A stretch of 40,114 nt of DNA. Origin: Ruminococcus sp. UBA6407. GTDB taxonomy: Bacteria; Bacillota; Clostridia; Oscillospirales; Ruminococcaceae. The notes beneath the pieces are model-generated. The model made no database searches. It was given only the letters and a program-made list of their open reading frames with translations, and was not told where the DNA came from. The position numbers and the translations under genes are program-made. Positions 22,861 to 31,680 of this stretch are shown piece by piece. The stretch's first letter is position 1. Every line of letters starts with the position of its first letter. Location of the stretch: assembly GCA_002438605.1 (NCBI GenBank), contig DJPR01000009.1, positions 26,121 to 66,234 on the forward strand, written 5' to 3'.

Positions 22861-25287
22861 TTATTTAAGGTGCCAGATATTTCTTGCATACTCATTAACA
22901 GCTCGGTCAGCAGAGAATATTCCTGCCCCTGCAATATTATTGAGTGACATTTTTGACCACCTCATAGTATCCTTATAGCATTCTGAGCTGAATTTCTGTG
23001 CCTGTCTGTATGAATCAAAATCAGCAAGAACCATATATGGATCCTGAGTCTTTAATGAGTTGGCAACATCATTGAAAGTACAGCCGTTAATACCATTGTA
23101 CATTCTCTCTATGCACTTTCTGATTGTTTCGTTGCTGTTATAATATACCTCAGGATTATAACCCTTTGATTTAAGTGCATTAACTTCGTCGGTTTTCATA
23201 CCGAAGATAATGATGTTGTCAGGGCCTACAGCGTCACCGATTTCAATATTTGCACCGTCAAGAGTTCCCAATGTTATAGCACCGTTAAGCATCAGCTTCA
23301 TGTTTCCTGTACCTGAAGCCTCTGTTCCGGCAAGTGAAATCTGCTCTGAAATGTCGCTTGCAGGCATAAGAAGCTCGGAAAGTGTAACACAGTAGTTTTC
23401 AAGGAAGTATACAGAAAGTTTTTGTGAGATTTTCGGATTTTTCTTTATTTCTTCTGAAATAGCCCAGATAAGTTTAATGATTTGCTTTGCAAGATAATAT
23501 CCCGGAGCAGCCTTTGCTGCAAAGATATATGTCTTAGGCTCAAAATCTGCATCAGGATTTTCAAGCAGATAATTGTAATCAGCAAGGATATTCATTACAT
23601 TAAGGTGCTGACGCTTATATTCGTGCAAACGCTTAACCTGAACATCGAAAATGCTGTCTGTATCAATAATAAACTGGCTCTGCTGCTTAACAAATTTTGC
23701 AAATTTCTCTTTGTTTTCCTTTTTGATTTTAACAAGAGCCTCAAGAACGTCCTTATCATTCTGGAATTCACGCAGCTTTATAAGCTCAGAACCGTCTTTA
23801 AGGAACTTATCGCCGATTTTTTCACGAAGCAGATTTGTAAGCCCCGGATTTGACTGATAAAGCCATCTTCTGTAAGCAATACCGTTTGTTACGTTCTTGA
23901 ATTTATATGGATAATATTCGTATTCATTCTTAAATACAGAATGCTTGATAATATCTGAATGGAGCTTTGAAACACCGTTTACACTATGTGACGCAACAAC
24001 ACATAATGTAGCCATGTGAATCTGATTATCCTTGATAATGGACATACTTGTAGTTTTAGAGCTGTCATTGCCGTTTTTCTCCATAAGTTCACGACAGTAA
24101 CGGTTATTGATTTCAACGATAATTGAGAAAATTCTTGGAATAATATGCTTTACAAGGTTAACGTCCCACTTTTCAAGAGCCTCAGCCATAACAGTGTGGT
24201 TTGTATAAGCAAATGTATTGATAACAACGTCCCAAGCCTTTTCCCAAGTATATCCGCAGTCATCAAGGAGGATACGCATAAGCTCAGGGATAGCAAGAGT
24301 CGGGTGAGTATCATTGATGTGAATAGCAACCTTTTCGTGAAGATTATCAAGTGTGCCGTAAACAGACATGTGAGTATTTACGATATCACCGATAGCGGCT
24401 GCACACATAAAGTACTGCTGACGAAGTCTGAGTGATTTACCCTCAAGGTGATTGTCATTAGGATAAAGTACCTTTGAAATTGCGTTTGCAACTGAGTTTT
24501 GTGCCAAGGCACTTGCATAATCACCGCTGTTAAACTTAGCCATATCAAAGCTCGGAGCCTGAGCCTTCCAAAGACGAAGAACTGAAACTCCCTCGCTGTT
24601 ATAGCCTGAAACATACATATCGTAAGGAATAGCAACAACTGTGCTGTAGTTTACATGAGAAACATAATGATACTGACTGTCCCAGTATTCCTTTAATTCG
24701 CCCTCGAAATGAACATCAATGGCAAGGTCAGGCTTTGCAGTAAGCCAGACTGAACCGCCCGGAAGCCAGTTATCCGGCAGCTCTGTCTGCCAGCCGTCCT
24801 CAAGTTTCTGTTTGAAGATGCCGTATTCATAGCATATTGAATGACCCATGGCAGGAAGTCCCTGTGTAGCGAGGGCATCAAGATAGCAGGCAGCAAGTCT
24901 GCCAAGACCGCCGTTTCCAAGACCTGCATCAGGCTCATAGTCATATATTTTATCAAGATTGATACCGTATTCACTCAGCATAGTGCGGACATCGTCAGCA
25001 ATTTCAAGATTATAGATACTTGTTTTAAGTGAACGGCCCATAAGAAATTCCATTGAAAGATAGTAAACCTGTTTTCCGCCGACAGAATGAGTGTGATTAA
25101 TAAAAGTTTGTCTTTTCTTTTTCAGATGACCTACGATAACATCTGAAAGTACCTGATAAACCTGTTTGTCAGACGCCTCATCAGGAGAAACGTTGTATAT
25201 ACCCTGAAGTTTTTCAAGGAAATCAATTTTGATTTTCTCCATTAATGGATTAGCGTAGCTTTTTAAAGTTTTGTTAGTATTTGACAT
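22861..25287 (-). CDS. glgP: Glycogen/maltodextrin phosphorylase
   Basis: This 808-residue GT35 enzyme releases glucose-1-phosphate from alpha-1,4-glucan ends. Signatures include GLGNGGLGRLAACYLDA, KRLHEYKRQHLN, and the PLP-binding Lys664 in EASGTGNMKLMLNG. Full length for the family, cytoplasmic. The ATG at 25287 has TTGGAG at normal spacing; the in-frame TTG 12 nt upstream is less likely. It is the first gene of a two-gene operon with the GH13 enzyme. The promoter at 25462 leaves a leader of about 170 nt containing a hairpin (CTGTATGA with its complement at 25331-25354). Confidence 0.96.
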   Translation of the reverse strand: MSNTNKTLKSYANPLMEKIKIDFLEKLQGIYNVSPDEASDKQVYQVLSDVIVGHLKKKRQTFINHTHSVGGKQVYYLSMEFLMGRSLKTSIYNLEIADDVRTMLSEYGINLDKIYDYEPDAGLGNGGLGRLAACYLDALATQGLPAMGHSICYEYGIFKQKLEDGWQTELPDNWLPGGSVWLTAKPDLAIDVHFEGELKEYWDSQYHYVSHVNYSTVVAIPYDMYVSGYNSEGVSVLRLWKAQAPSFDMAKFNSGDYASALAQNSVANAISKVLYPNDNHLEGKSLRLRQQYFMCAAAIGDIVNTHMSVYGTLDNLHEKVAIHINDTHPTLAIPELMRILLDDCGYTWEKAWDVVINTFAYTNHTVMAEALEKWDVNLVKHIIPRIFSIIVEINNRYCRELMEKNGNDSSKTTSMSIIKDNQIHMATLCVVASHSVNGVSKLHSDIIKHSVFKNEYEYYPYKFKNVTNGIAYRRWLYQSNPGLTNLLREKIGDKFLKDGSELIKLREFQNDKDVLEALVKIKKENKEKFAKFVKQQSQFIIDTDSIFDVQVKRLHEYKRQHLNVMNILADYNYLLENPDADFEPKTYIFAAKAAPGYYLAKQIIKLIWAISEEIKKNPKISQKLSVYFLENYCVTLSELLMPASDISEQISLAGTEASGTGNMKLMLNGAITLGTLDGANIEIGDAVGPDNIIIFGMKTDEVNALKSKGYNPEVYYNSNETIRKCIERMYNGINGCTFNDVANSLKTQDPYMVLADFDSYRQAQKFSSECYKDTMRWSKMSLNNIAGAGIFSADRAVNEYARNIWHLK

Positions 25288-25461
25288 ATTCTTCTCCAAT
25301 CTCCGACTTCAAATCTGCTTTTTGCTTTGACTGTATGACATAAGTATCATACAGCAATTAACGAGATATACTGTTTCAAGAGGTGTTTTTGTTGGTCAAA
25401 ACCATGAAAAAAGTATAATCGCATATGCAAAGCTGCTGTTGTTTAATACAGCAACACTTAA

Positions 25462-25490
25462 ATTATACTACTTTGCAAGGATTATTGCAA
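25462..25490 (-). promoter_or_regulatory. Sigma-A-type promoter of glgP-GH13
   Basis: On the minus strand, TTGCAA (25490-25485) and TATAAT (25467-25462) are separated by 17 nt. The rest of 25288-25625 is AT-rich, with two small hairpins and no gene that I can support. Confidence 0.65.
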
Positions 25491-25625
25491 TTGATTTTTT
25501 ATACAAATATTATTAAACTATCTTGTTAATCAACCAAAAAACCACTTGAATTCATTAATTATACGCAAATTTTATACAAATAGTATTATGTCGGCTGTTG
25601 ACTACATAAGGAATAATCAGAAATA

Positions 25626-25659
25626 AAAAGTCCTTTGAAATAATATTCAAAGGACTTTT
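25626..25659 (-). terminator. Rho-independent terminator of the PadR gene
   Basis: A perfect 14-bp stem AAAAGTCCTTTGAA with its complement (25626-25639 and 25646-25659) closes a 6-nt loop. It starts 10 nt after the PadR stop codon and has a U-rich 3' arm on the minus strand. Confidence 0.85.
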
Positions 25660-25668
25660 ACATATGTA

Positions 25669-26016
25669 TTATTCTTTTTCTGTTGAACCTGTTGTATTAA
25701 GTACATTTGAAATACCTGTTGAAATTGAAGCATAATCGTTCTTCATTTCAGCAAGAGCTTTTTTACCTTCTTCTTCAAGGTGATAATAAATACGTGTTCT
25801 CTTTTTGCCAACAAGCTCGGAAGTTCCTGAAATATAATTCTTTTCCATCATTCTGTAAAGTGAAGGATAAAGAGTACCTTCCTTGATGATGAAAAGACCT
25901 TTACTTCTCTTTTCAAGCTCATGAACTAATTGATAGCCGTACATATCACGATCGCACAATAAATGTAAAACGACCATTTCAACTGCACCTTTTTTGAAAT
26001 TTTCTTGTGTTTTCAT
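25669..26016 (-). CDS. PadR-family transcriptional regulator
   Basis: This winged-helix repressor of about 115 residues has the PadR hallmarks: the N-terminal FKKGAVEMVVLHLLCDRDMYGYQLV, then IKEGTLYPSLYRMMEKNYI and the wing RIYYHLEEEGKKAL. The C-terminal dimerisation helix is short, as in the PadR-s1 group that controls efflux pumps or stress genes. The ATG at 26016 has GAGG at 8 nt; earlier in-frame starts lack spacing. It has its own promoter (26048-26076). It lies next to the acyl-assembly operon end, but no shared operator was recognised, so a link is only possible. Confidence 0.92.
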   Translation of the reverse strand: MKTQENFKKGAVEMVVLHLLCDRDMYGYQLVHELEKRSKGLFIIKEGTLYPSLYRMMEKNYISGTSELVGKKRTRIYYHLEEEGKKALAEMKNDYASISTGISNVLNTTGSTEKE

Positions 26017-26047
26017 ATACATTACCTCGTTTTTTATCATTTTGCTT

Positions 26048-26076
26048 ATTATAGCATAGTTTTAGATAATAGTCAA
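26048..26076 (-). promoter_or_regulatory. Sigma-A-type promoter of the PadR gene
   Basis: On the minus strand, TTGACT (26076-26071) and TATAAT (26053-26048) are separated by 17 nt. Confidence 0.75.
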
Positions 26077-26293
26077 CAACAAAAAACATATTTATTTATT
26101 TTCTGTAATTTTGACTAAAATAAAGACTATTTCTACAGCACATTAGCCAAAAATGCTACAAAAAATTCATCTGCATTAATTATAAAAACAATTAAATAAA
26201 AACCAAAATATATGCAAAACGTTGTTTTATTATTAAACTATAAGCTGAAAATGGCTATAATACGTTGTTTTTAAATTTTAGTGACAAAAAATG

Positions 26294-26340
26294 GCGTTTA
26301 ACGTCAAAACGCTTGACATTTACTTATTAAATGCTACAAT
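26294..26340 (+). promoter_or_regulatory. Plus-strand promoter with an adjoining inverted repeat
   Basis: TTGACA (26313-26318) and TACAAT (26335-26340) are separated by 16 nt. GCGTTT (26294-26299) and AAACGC (26307-26312) form an inverted repeat directly against the -35 box, a likely operator. The stretch 26080-26290 is very AT-rich; I see no coding gene in it. Confidence 0.55.
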
Positions 26341-26346
26341 GAAATA

Positions 26347-26433
26347 AACTTCGTTTTATCATTTTATAATTTCATATTTCATCCTTTCTGAAAAGAGTCA
26401 CCTGCATTTTTAGGTGACTCTCTTTTTATTTTT
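26347..26433 (+). ncRNA. Candidate small RNA between PadR and the acyl-assembly operon
   Basis: A promoter at 26313-26340 and a strong terminator with a plus-strand U tract (26394-26433) bracket about 85 nt with no open reading frame or ribosome binding site. The transcript would be mostly A/U single strand, ending in the hairpin. It would be antisense to the 3' end of the convergent thioesterase transcript. It could instead be a spurious promoter in AT-rich DNA. Confidence 0.35.
26394..26421. terminator. Bidirectional terminator at the end of the acyl-assembly operon
   Basis: A perfect 10-bp stem AGAGTCACCT with its complement (26394-26403 and 26412-26421) closes an 8-nt loop. A long T tract follows on the plus strand and TTTTC on the minus strand. 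It starts 12 nt after the thioesterase stop codon. Confidence 0.8.
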
Positions 26434-27125
26434 TAAAACTCAAGTTTATTTAAAATAACATTGCAAATTTCTTTTTTGTGGTCATTATAGTAAAAATGTC
26501 CGCCCGGAAATTGTATAACACTGCACCCTTTAGTTGAAAAGCTGCTCCAATTATACATATTGAAATTTTGCAGAAAGATGTCATCATTACCGTATAAAAC
26601 AGTAATTTCACTGTTAAATCTGAATTGTTCAGGCAAAAGATTGTAGCCTGATGTCATGCGAATATCTGAACATAAAATTCCGGAAAACAAGCTGAATATT
26701 TCAGGGTTGTCCATTTTTGGAAACAGCTTATACTTAACAAAAAAATCAACTATTTCTTCGTCTGACATTATATCCGGGTTTGGAAAAATGTCGATGTTTT
26801 CATTTATAGCACATCTTCCGGAGAGAAAAACATGGCATGGTTCAGGCAGCTTTTTTGCTCTTATTTGTTTGGTTAGTTCACATATAATCATAGTTCCCAT
26901 GCTGTGACCAAAGAAAGCGTAGTCCTCATTTTTTATAACATCTGCATGCTTATTAAGCAAATCTGCGGCACATAAAGGGATACTGCCGAAGAAATCTTCT
27001 CCCATTCTCAAACCATGTCCTGCACATTCCATGGGTATCAGCTGTAGTTCCTTCGGAAGATACTTTTTGAATGAACAGTAGCTTCTTGCACTCCCTCCTG
27101 CATGAGCAAGCATAAATAATACCAT
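26433..27125 (-). CDS. Type II thioesterase (alpha/beta hydrolase) of the acyl-assembly operon
   Basis: This 230-residue enzyme has the layout of external (type II) thioesterases of PKS/NRPS systems: early AHAGGSARSY, PMECAGHGLRM, nucleophile Ser75 in FGHSMG, and catalytic His210 in FPGGHFYY, with the Asp probably in YGNDD. Such enzymes clear stalled or wrong acyl groups from carrier proteins, and some release the product. It is the last gene of the operon, 9 nt after the second acyl carrier protein. Its presence is strong evidence that the operon works on carrier-bound intermediates. Confidence 0.9.
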   Translation of the reverse strand: MVLFMLAHAGGSARSYCSFKKYLPKELQLIPMECAGHGLRMGEDFFGSIPLCAADLLNKHADVIKNEDYAFFGHSMGTMIICELTKQIRAKKLPEPCHVFLSGRCAINENIDIFPNPDIMSDEEIVDFFVKYKLFPKMDNPEIFSLFSGILCSDIRMTSGYNLLPEQFRFNSEITVLYGNDDIFLQNFNMYNWSSFSTKGCSVIQFPGGHFYYNDHKKEICNVILNKLEF

Positions 27126-27134
27126 ATAAGTTCT

Positions 27135-27386
27135 CTATTCCTCAACAGGAGTGCCTTTTTCGTTAAGCAGTTTAAACATATCTCCGACAAGACTTATTGA
27201 TGCTACAAGAGAGAGGGGGATATTAAGTTCATATGTTTCTGTTATGTGAGTACCAAGACCGAAAAGTCCGAGCGAATCAAGATAGAGATCTTCATAAATG
27301 TCTGTATTTTCAGTAATTTCAGATGAATCTGTACCGATATAATCTGAAATTACCTCTTTAAAATCATCCCAGCTTAGATTATTCAT
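27135..27386 (-). CDS. Acyl carrier protein 2 (partner of the AMP ligase)
   Basis: This 83-residue carrier protein has an expected phosphopantetheine site at Ser38 in LDSLGLFGL, preceded by the acidic DIYEDLYL helix. The third and fourth helices follow. It starts 1 nt after the ligase stop, with AAAGGAAG upstream, so the ligase probably loads this carrier. No phosphopantetheinyl transferase is in the window, so activation must come from elsewhere in the genome. Confidence 0.88.
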   Translation of the reverse strand: MNNLSWDDFKEVISDYIGTDSSEITENTDIYEDLYLDSLGLFGLGTHITETYELNIPLSLVASISLVGDMFKLLNEKGTPVEE

Positions 27387-27387
27387 T

Positions 27388-28953
27388 TTATACTTCCTTT
27401 ACTGCATATTGTTTTTTTCTAAGGTACTTAAATTGTATTTTTCCTACGTCCTTTGGAATTTCCTCTACAAGAACGACCTTGTCAGGCACTTTATAAGCAG
27501 AAAGTCTGCCGTCAAAGTATTTTGCAATTTCGCCCCTTGTTATTTTTTCGTCACCATTTGGCTGAATATAGGCAGTAATCTGCTGACCTATTATTGGGTG
27601 ATCCTCAGCAGTAACTGCTGCTGCTGCAATTTTCGGGTGAGTGAGCAGACAAGCCTCTACTTCCTCAGCATGAACAAGATTTCCGCCTCGTTTTATAATA
27701 CGTTTACTGCGTCCTGCAAATCGCACTTTTCCGTTTGGAAGTTTGATTACAAGATCACCCGTACAGAACCAGCGTCTGCCGTTTTCATCGGTATGGATTT
27801 TTTCATTTGAAAGCTGTGGATTTCCAAAGTAATCCGTAATAACAGCGTCAGTGAAAATGCATAGCTCTCCGATTTCATTTTCTTCAACCTCCTGCATATC
27901 AGCTAGCACCTTGAAGTCAGTGAACGGAAGCTTGCGGAAGTCACTCGGGTCGCAGTCAAAATCACAGTCTGAATCCCACACAACCATGGTTGCCGTTTCA
28001 GATGAGCCGATAATATTTATAACTCTTATTCCAAGCTGATTTGCAAATACGTCTGCAAGCTCCTGTGGAAGAACCTCACCTGCAAAATAGCATGCCTTAA
28101 CACTTGAGAGGTCGTATTTATCAAAATCAGGTGCGGAGAGAAGCACCTTTGCAAGCGTTGAGGTAAGCTGTATAACAGTGACCTTGTATTTCTGCACAGT
28201 TTCAAGAAAGGTAATCGGATTGAACTGCGGCTGATATATCACAGTTCCGCCTTTTACCGTTGTTTGAAGTCCCATGCCGAATCCGCCCTGATGATAAAGA
28301 GTCATGCCTATCATCATTACCTCATTTTCAGAAAATTCAAGGTATGAACCCATATCCTCAGCAGCTTTAAGAAATCCATAATACGGAACAGATAAGATTT
28401 TGGGGTTTCCTGTACTTCCCGAGGTGCAGGCAAGCGACATTATATGTTCATTTTCAGGAATATATGTATCACATGTATCCTGACAGAAATCCTCCTGAAA
28501 TTGTTTTGACGAAATAAAAATATCATCAAAAATATCACTGCTGTTTTCGGTAAAACAGATAATCTTATTAATGGTGATTTTTTCAGGAATAATTTTTTTC
28601 AAAACCTCAATTATAGGATTATTTCTGTATTTTTCTGCTGCAAAGCATATCTTTACCGTAGTGGCAGGGATAAGCTTGACAAGCTCAAATTCACCGCTTT
28701 GCGGGTCAAGCGGAACAGGTTGTGCACCGATTCTGACAGCTGACCAGAATATAAGATACCATTCAATGCTGTTTGGCATGATTATGCCTATTTTATCGTT
28801 CTTTTTTATATTGAGTTTTTTCATTCCAGAAGCAATTTCTGCGGTTTTATCAACAAACTCCCCATAAGTAAGGCTTTCATTGTCAATTCTCAGAAGCACC
28901 TTATCGGGATTTTTTTCAGCGTGTTCAAAATAATAGTCAAAAAAGTTTTTCAT
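27388..28953 (-). CDS. Acyl-AMP ligase (ANL superfamily), probable starter-loading enzyme
   Basis: This 521-residue adenylate-forming enzyme has the phosphate loop CTSGSTGNPK (176-185), the A5-like IIGSSETA, the A7/A8 region WFCTGDLVIKLPNGKVRFAGRSKRIIK split over the hinge, and the A10 Lys505 in VGKIQFKYL. It activates a carboxylic acid as the acyl-AMP and passes it to CoA or a carrier protein. The adjacent carrier suggests loading of ACP 2. Substrate cannot be read with confidence. Its ATG overlaps the hydrolase stop as ATGA, with GGAGG upstream. Confidence 0.9.
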   Translation of the reverse strand: MKNFFDYYFEHAEKNPDKVLLRIDNESLTYGEFVDKTAEIASGMKKLNIKKNDKIGIIMPNSIEWYLIFWSAVRIGAQPVPLDPQSGEFELVKLIPATTVKICFAAEKYRNNPIIEVLKKIIPEKITINKIICFTENSSDIFDDIFISSKQFQEDFCQDTCDTYIPENEHIMSLACTSGSTGNPKILSVPYYGFLKAAEDMGSYLEFSENEVMMIGMTLYHQGGFGMGLQTTVKGGTVIYQPQFNPITFLETVQKYKVTVIQLTSTLAKVLLSAPDFDKYDLSSVKACYFAGEVLPQELADVFANQLGIRVINIIGSSETATMVVWDSDCDFDCDPSDFRKLPFTDFKVLADMQEVEENEIGELCIFTDAVITDYFGNPQLSNEKIHTDENGRRWFCTGDLVIKLPNGKVRFAGRSKRIIKRGGNLVHAEEVEACLLTHPKIAAAAVTAEDHPIIGQQITAYIQPNGDEKITRGEIAKYFDGRLSAYKVPDKVVLVEEIPKDVGKIQFKYLRKKQYAVKEV

Positions 28954-30083
28954 ATATTGCCTCCAACAAGTCGTTTTGCGATAAAGTCGGCGGATTTATG
29001 CTTTATCCAGTGGAATTGTTCACCAACAGGCATGGCATGCATAATAGTTTCTTCTGAAACATAGGCAGGCTTTTCGTCAACAAAAATTTTCTCCTTAAAT
29101 CCTGTTGCTTTTTCATAAAGTGATAAAGACGCATCAGTGGACATCCAGTTATCATATTCACTATAAACCATAAGGAAGTCACAGCTTACGTTACCCTCCT
29201 CAAGCATCTTTATTTCACTTAGGAACGTTTCACTTTCTCCATATTGAAGTGCAGACCATTTTCCACGCTTCATCCAGATAGGAATGGAGTCTATGTCAGC
29301 AATATTAATAAAAAGAGGAAAAAGACTTACACAGCACTTGCTTTCAGGTCTTTTTGAGGCAGCACGAAAAGCATACCCTCCACCCATGCAAAGACCGAAA
29401 TGTCCGATTTTATCGGAATCAATGTCATCTCTGTTTTCAAGATAGCTGAAAGCAGCGTCAAAAGCGGATTCAAGCATTAAACCACGACATTTAAGGTCAT
29501 TGTCAAAAAGTGCTGCTCCTGTTCCGGGCATATCAGGCGTAAGGACAGCCATGCCTCTTTCAGTAAGAGGATTAGCAAGCATTTCAAGCTCCTCCTTACA
29601 GCTTCCAACACCTGAATATGTAATAACGCAAGGCAGTTTTTCTTCACTGCCGTATGACAGAGGAAAGTGAAGGTATGCAGGCATTATGCCGTATTTTGTC
29701 GGAATTTCAACATATTCGATTCTGTTTTTGCAAAGCTTTGTGTATTTTAAGTAGCAGTCGGAAAGACGATTGTATATAGCTTTTTTCTGCGGAATGTCAT
29801 CTGTATTTATCATATAGCAGGCATAACAGCATCTTACGGCAAGCTCTGTATATTCCCTTGCTGAAATAAGACTTCCTGATTTCAGAGCTTCTTCAGCAAA
29901 ATCAAGGTATTTTTTGATTTTTTTATCCCACTCGCCAAGCCATACGCTTTGAATTTCCCTACCACTCATTTTTTCAATTTTATCAACCTTTTTAAGTACA
30001 TATTCAAGGTCAAACGGATTTACTCCATATAGAAGTGAGCGTGTTACAACCGGATTAAGCAGTTCTCTTATTGGCCATTTCAT
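28950..30083 (-). CDS. Alpha/beta hydrolase with Cys nucleophile (FrsA/dienelactone-hydrolase-like)
   Basis: This 377-residue protein has a helical N-terminal domain (about 1-120) and an alpha/beta hydrolase domain (about 125-370). The nucleophile elbow reads HFGLCMGGG, with Cys232 where Ser is usual, as in dienelactone hydrolases. A likely acid is the Asp in SEYDNWM and a likely His is in EQFHWIKH. The helical-cap plus hydrolase layout recalls the FrsA/pseudooxynicotine-hydrolase group, which includes C-C bond hydrolases and fungal polyketide chain-shortening enzymes. Here it may release, cyclise or cleave the carrier-bound product. It lies between the tautomerase and the AMP ligase. Confidence 0.82.
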   Translation of the reverse strand: MKWPIRELLNPVVTRSLLYGVNPFDLEYVLKKVDKIEKMSGREIQSVWLGEWDKKIKKYLDFAEEALKSGSLISAREYTELAVRCCYACYMINTDDIPQKKAIYNRLSDCYLKYTKLCKNRIEYVEIPTKYGIMPAYLHFPLSYGSEEKLPCVITYSGVGSCKEELEMLANPLTERGMAVLTPDMPGTGAALFDNDLKCRGLMLESAFDAAFSYLENRDDIDSDKIGHFGLCMGGGYAFRAASKRPESKCCVSLFPLFINIADIDSIPIWMKRGKWSALQYGESETFLSEIKMLEEGNVSCDFLMVYSEYDNWMSTDASLSLYEKATGFKEKIFVDEKPAYVSEETIMHAMPVGEQFHWIKHKSADFIAKRLVGGNI

Positions 30084-30099
30084 TTTCAGTCAGTTCCTT

Positions 30100-30453
30100 T
30101 CATTCTGTATACTTCCAGGCTTCGTCACGCTTCATATGCGTAAACTGCATATAAACCCTGTGAGGTTCTGCTTTTGTGTATTTTTGAATGAGAGCGAACA
30201 TTTTATCTGAAAGCTGTTTTAAAAATTGACTTCTTTCAGCTTCGTCCGAATATGATTTTACATATCGGAACTCACCAAAGCAAACAGCATCATTTGACTG
30301 ATTCATTCGCATATAGTTGGTGTTTATCATTACCATTATTGCTTTAAGCGGCTTTTCAAGAAGTTCTGACAGAATTATTGCTGCTTCATCGGCAAACTTG
30401 TTTTTTTCATCATCATTTAATGGATAATTAGTTGTTATTTTGCATATCGGCAT
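30100..30453 (-). CDS. MIF/tautomerase-superfamily protein
   Basis: This 117-residue protein is close in size and pattern to the macrophage-migration-inhibitory-factor family: MP start giving an N-terminal catalytic Pro after Met removal, an ITTNYPL strand, a Lys in LEKPLKAIMVMIN at the place of MIF Lys32, and a PHRVYMQF strand near the C terminus. Family members interconvert keto and enol forms (phenylpyruvate tautomerase) or act on dienones. In this operon it may isomerise an enoyl or beta-keto intermediate. It starts 2 nt after the ketosynthase stop. MIF-type tautomerases are not standard parts of acyl-assembly lines. Confidence 0.78.
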   Translation of the reverse strand: MPICKITTNYPLNDDEKNKFADEAAIILSELLEKPLKAIMVMINTNYMRMNQSNDAVCFGEFRYVKSYSDEAERSQFLKQLSDKMFALIQKYTKAEPHRVYMQFTHMKRDEAWKYTE

Positions 30454-30455
30454 TA

Positions 30456-31676
30456 CTATAAATTTCCTTTCCTGTATTTGCTGAAAATAAGAGTTGCATT
30501 ATGTCCTCCGAAACCGAATGAATTTGAGAGTGCCGCATCTACATGATGTTTTCTTGCAGTATTTGGCACATAGTCAAGGTCACATTCAGGAGCAGGCTCA
30601 TCATAGTGAATCGTAGGCGGAATTATTCCTGCTTCAATTGCCTTTATGCAGGCAATTGCCTCCAGAACCCCTCCTGCACCAAGTGTGTGGCCGATTGCGG
30701 CTTTTATTGATGAAACAGGAATATTTCCGGCATTGCTGCCGAAAACTTCTTTTATTGCAGCTGTTTCATAAGCGTCATTTAGTCCGGTTGATGTGCCGTG
30801 AGCGTTGATATAATTTATCTTTTCGGGAGCTATACCTGCATTTTCAATTGCAAGTTTCATTGATTCGACCATACCCTGTCCATCTGTAAGAGGAGCTGTA
30901 AGATTATATGCTTCATCATACATTGATGCACCTGAAAACTCACAGTAAATATCGGCATTTCTTTTCAGTGCCGATTCTTCCGACTCAAGTATTACAGCAC
31001 CGCTGCCCTCGCCCATAATAAATCCGTCACGATTTTTTGTAAATGGACGGCAGGCTGTTTCAGGGTCAGGATTTGCAGACATAGCGAGAAGCTGATTAAA
31101 TCCTGTTATTGTTTCATGGCTGACGATATTTGAAATTCCGCCTGTTATGACCATGTCATAAAGTCCTGATTCAATAAATTGCTTTGCAACAGCCATTGCG
31201 TAAGCTGATGAAGCACAGGCAGTTGAAATATTAAAGCTTGCACCGTTCAGCTTATATTTCATTGATATAAGAGCAGGGGCAAGACTCGGCATTTTTTTTA
31301 AAGTTACATTTGATGGGTAATCTGCATTTTCATGGTTAAAGCTGTTTTCGATTATTCCCATAATTACGGCTGTTTTTTTGCAGTTATACTCATTAAAGTC
31401 AACGCCGCAGTTTTCAATTGCCTCAGCAGCAGAAGCAAGTCCCATTTGAACTGCGTCGGGAGCCGCATTCAATTGACGGCGTTTCCAGTATTTTTTTACA
31501 AGCTCTTTATATGTATCGTCAATTTCTGCGGCAACCTTTGTATCGTGATTGTCTACAGAAATTCTTGTGATTTTTTTTATTCCGCTTTTTCCAGAAATTA
31601 ATCCGTTCCAGAAGTCAGAAGCATTGTTTCCTATTGAAGTAACTGCTCCTATTCCTGTTACCACAACTTTTTTCAT
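30456..31676 (-). CDS. Beta-ketoacyl-ACP synthase (FabF/KS-II type)
   Basis: This 406-residue condensing enzyme has the full catalytic set: Cys154 in STACASS, His293 in NAHGTST, Lys325 and His330 in SIKAAIGHTLGAGG, and the C-terminal NSFGFGGHN. Because Cys is present it can elongate; it is not a decarboxylase-only KS. No chain-length factor or second KS is in the operon, so it may act iteratively or only once. GGGAG precedes the ATG, 4 nt after the dehydrogenase stop. It is divergent enough (VDNHDTKVAAEI, HENADYPSNV) to be a secondary-metabolism paralogue, not the housekeeping FabF. Confidence 0.93.
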   Translation of the reverse strand: MKKVVVTGIGAVTSIGNNASDFWNGLISGKSGIKKITRISVDNHDTKVAAEIDDTYKELVKKYWKRRQLNAAPDAVQMGLASAAEAIENCGVDFNEYNCKKTAVIMGIIENSFNHENADYPSNVTLKKMPSLAPALISMKYKLNGASFNISTACASSAYAMAVAKQFIESGLYDMVITGGISNIVSHETITGFNQLLAMSANPDPETACRPFTKNRDGFIMGEGSGAVILESEESALKRNADIYCEFSGASMYDEAYNLTAPLTDGQGMVESMKLAIENAGIAPEKINYINAHGTSTGLNDAYETAAIKEVFGSNAGNIPVSSIKAAIGHTLGAGGVLEAIACIKAIEAGIIPPTIHYDEPAPECDLDYVPNTARKHHVDAALSNSFGFGGHNATLIFSKYRKGNL

Positions 31677-31680
31677 TTAT

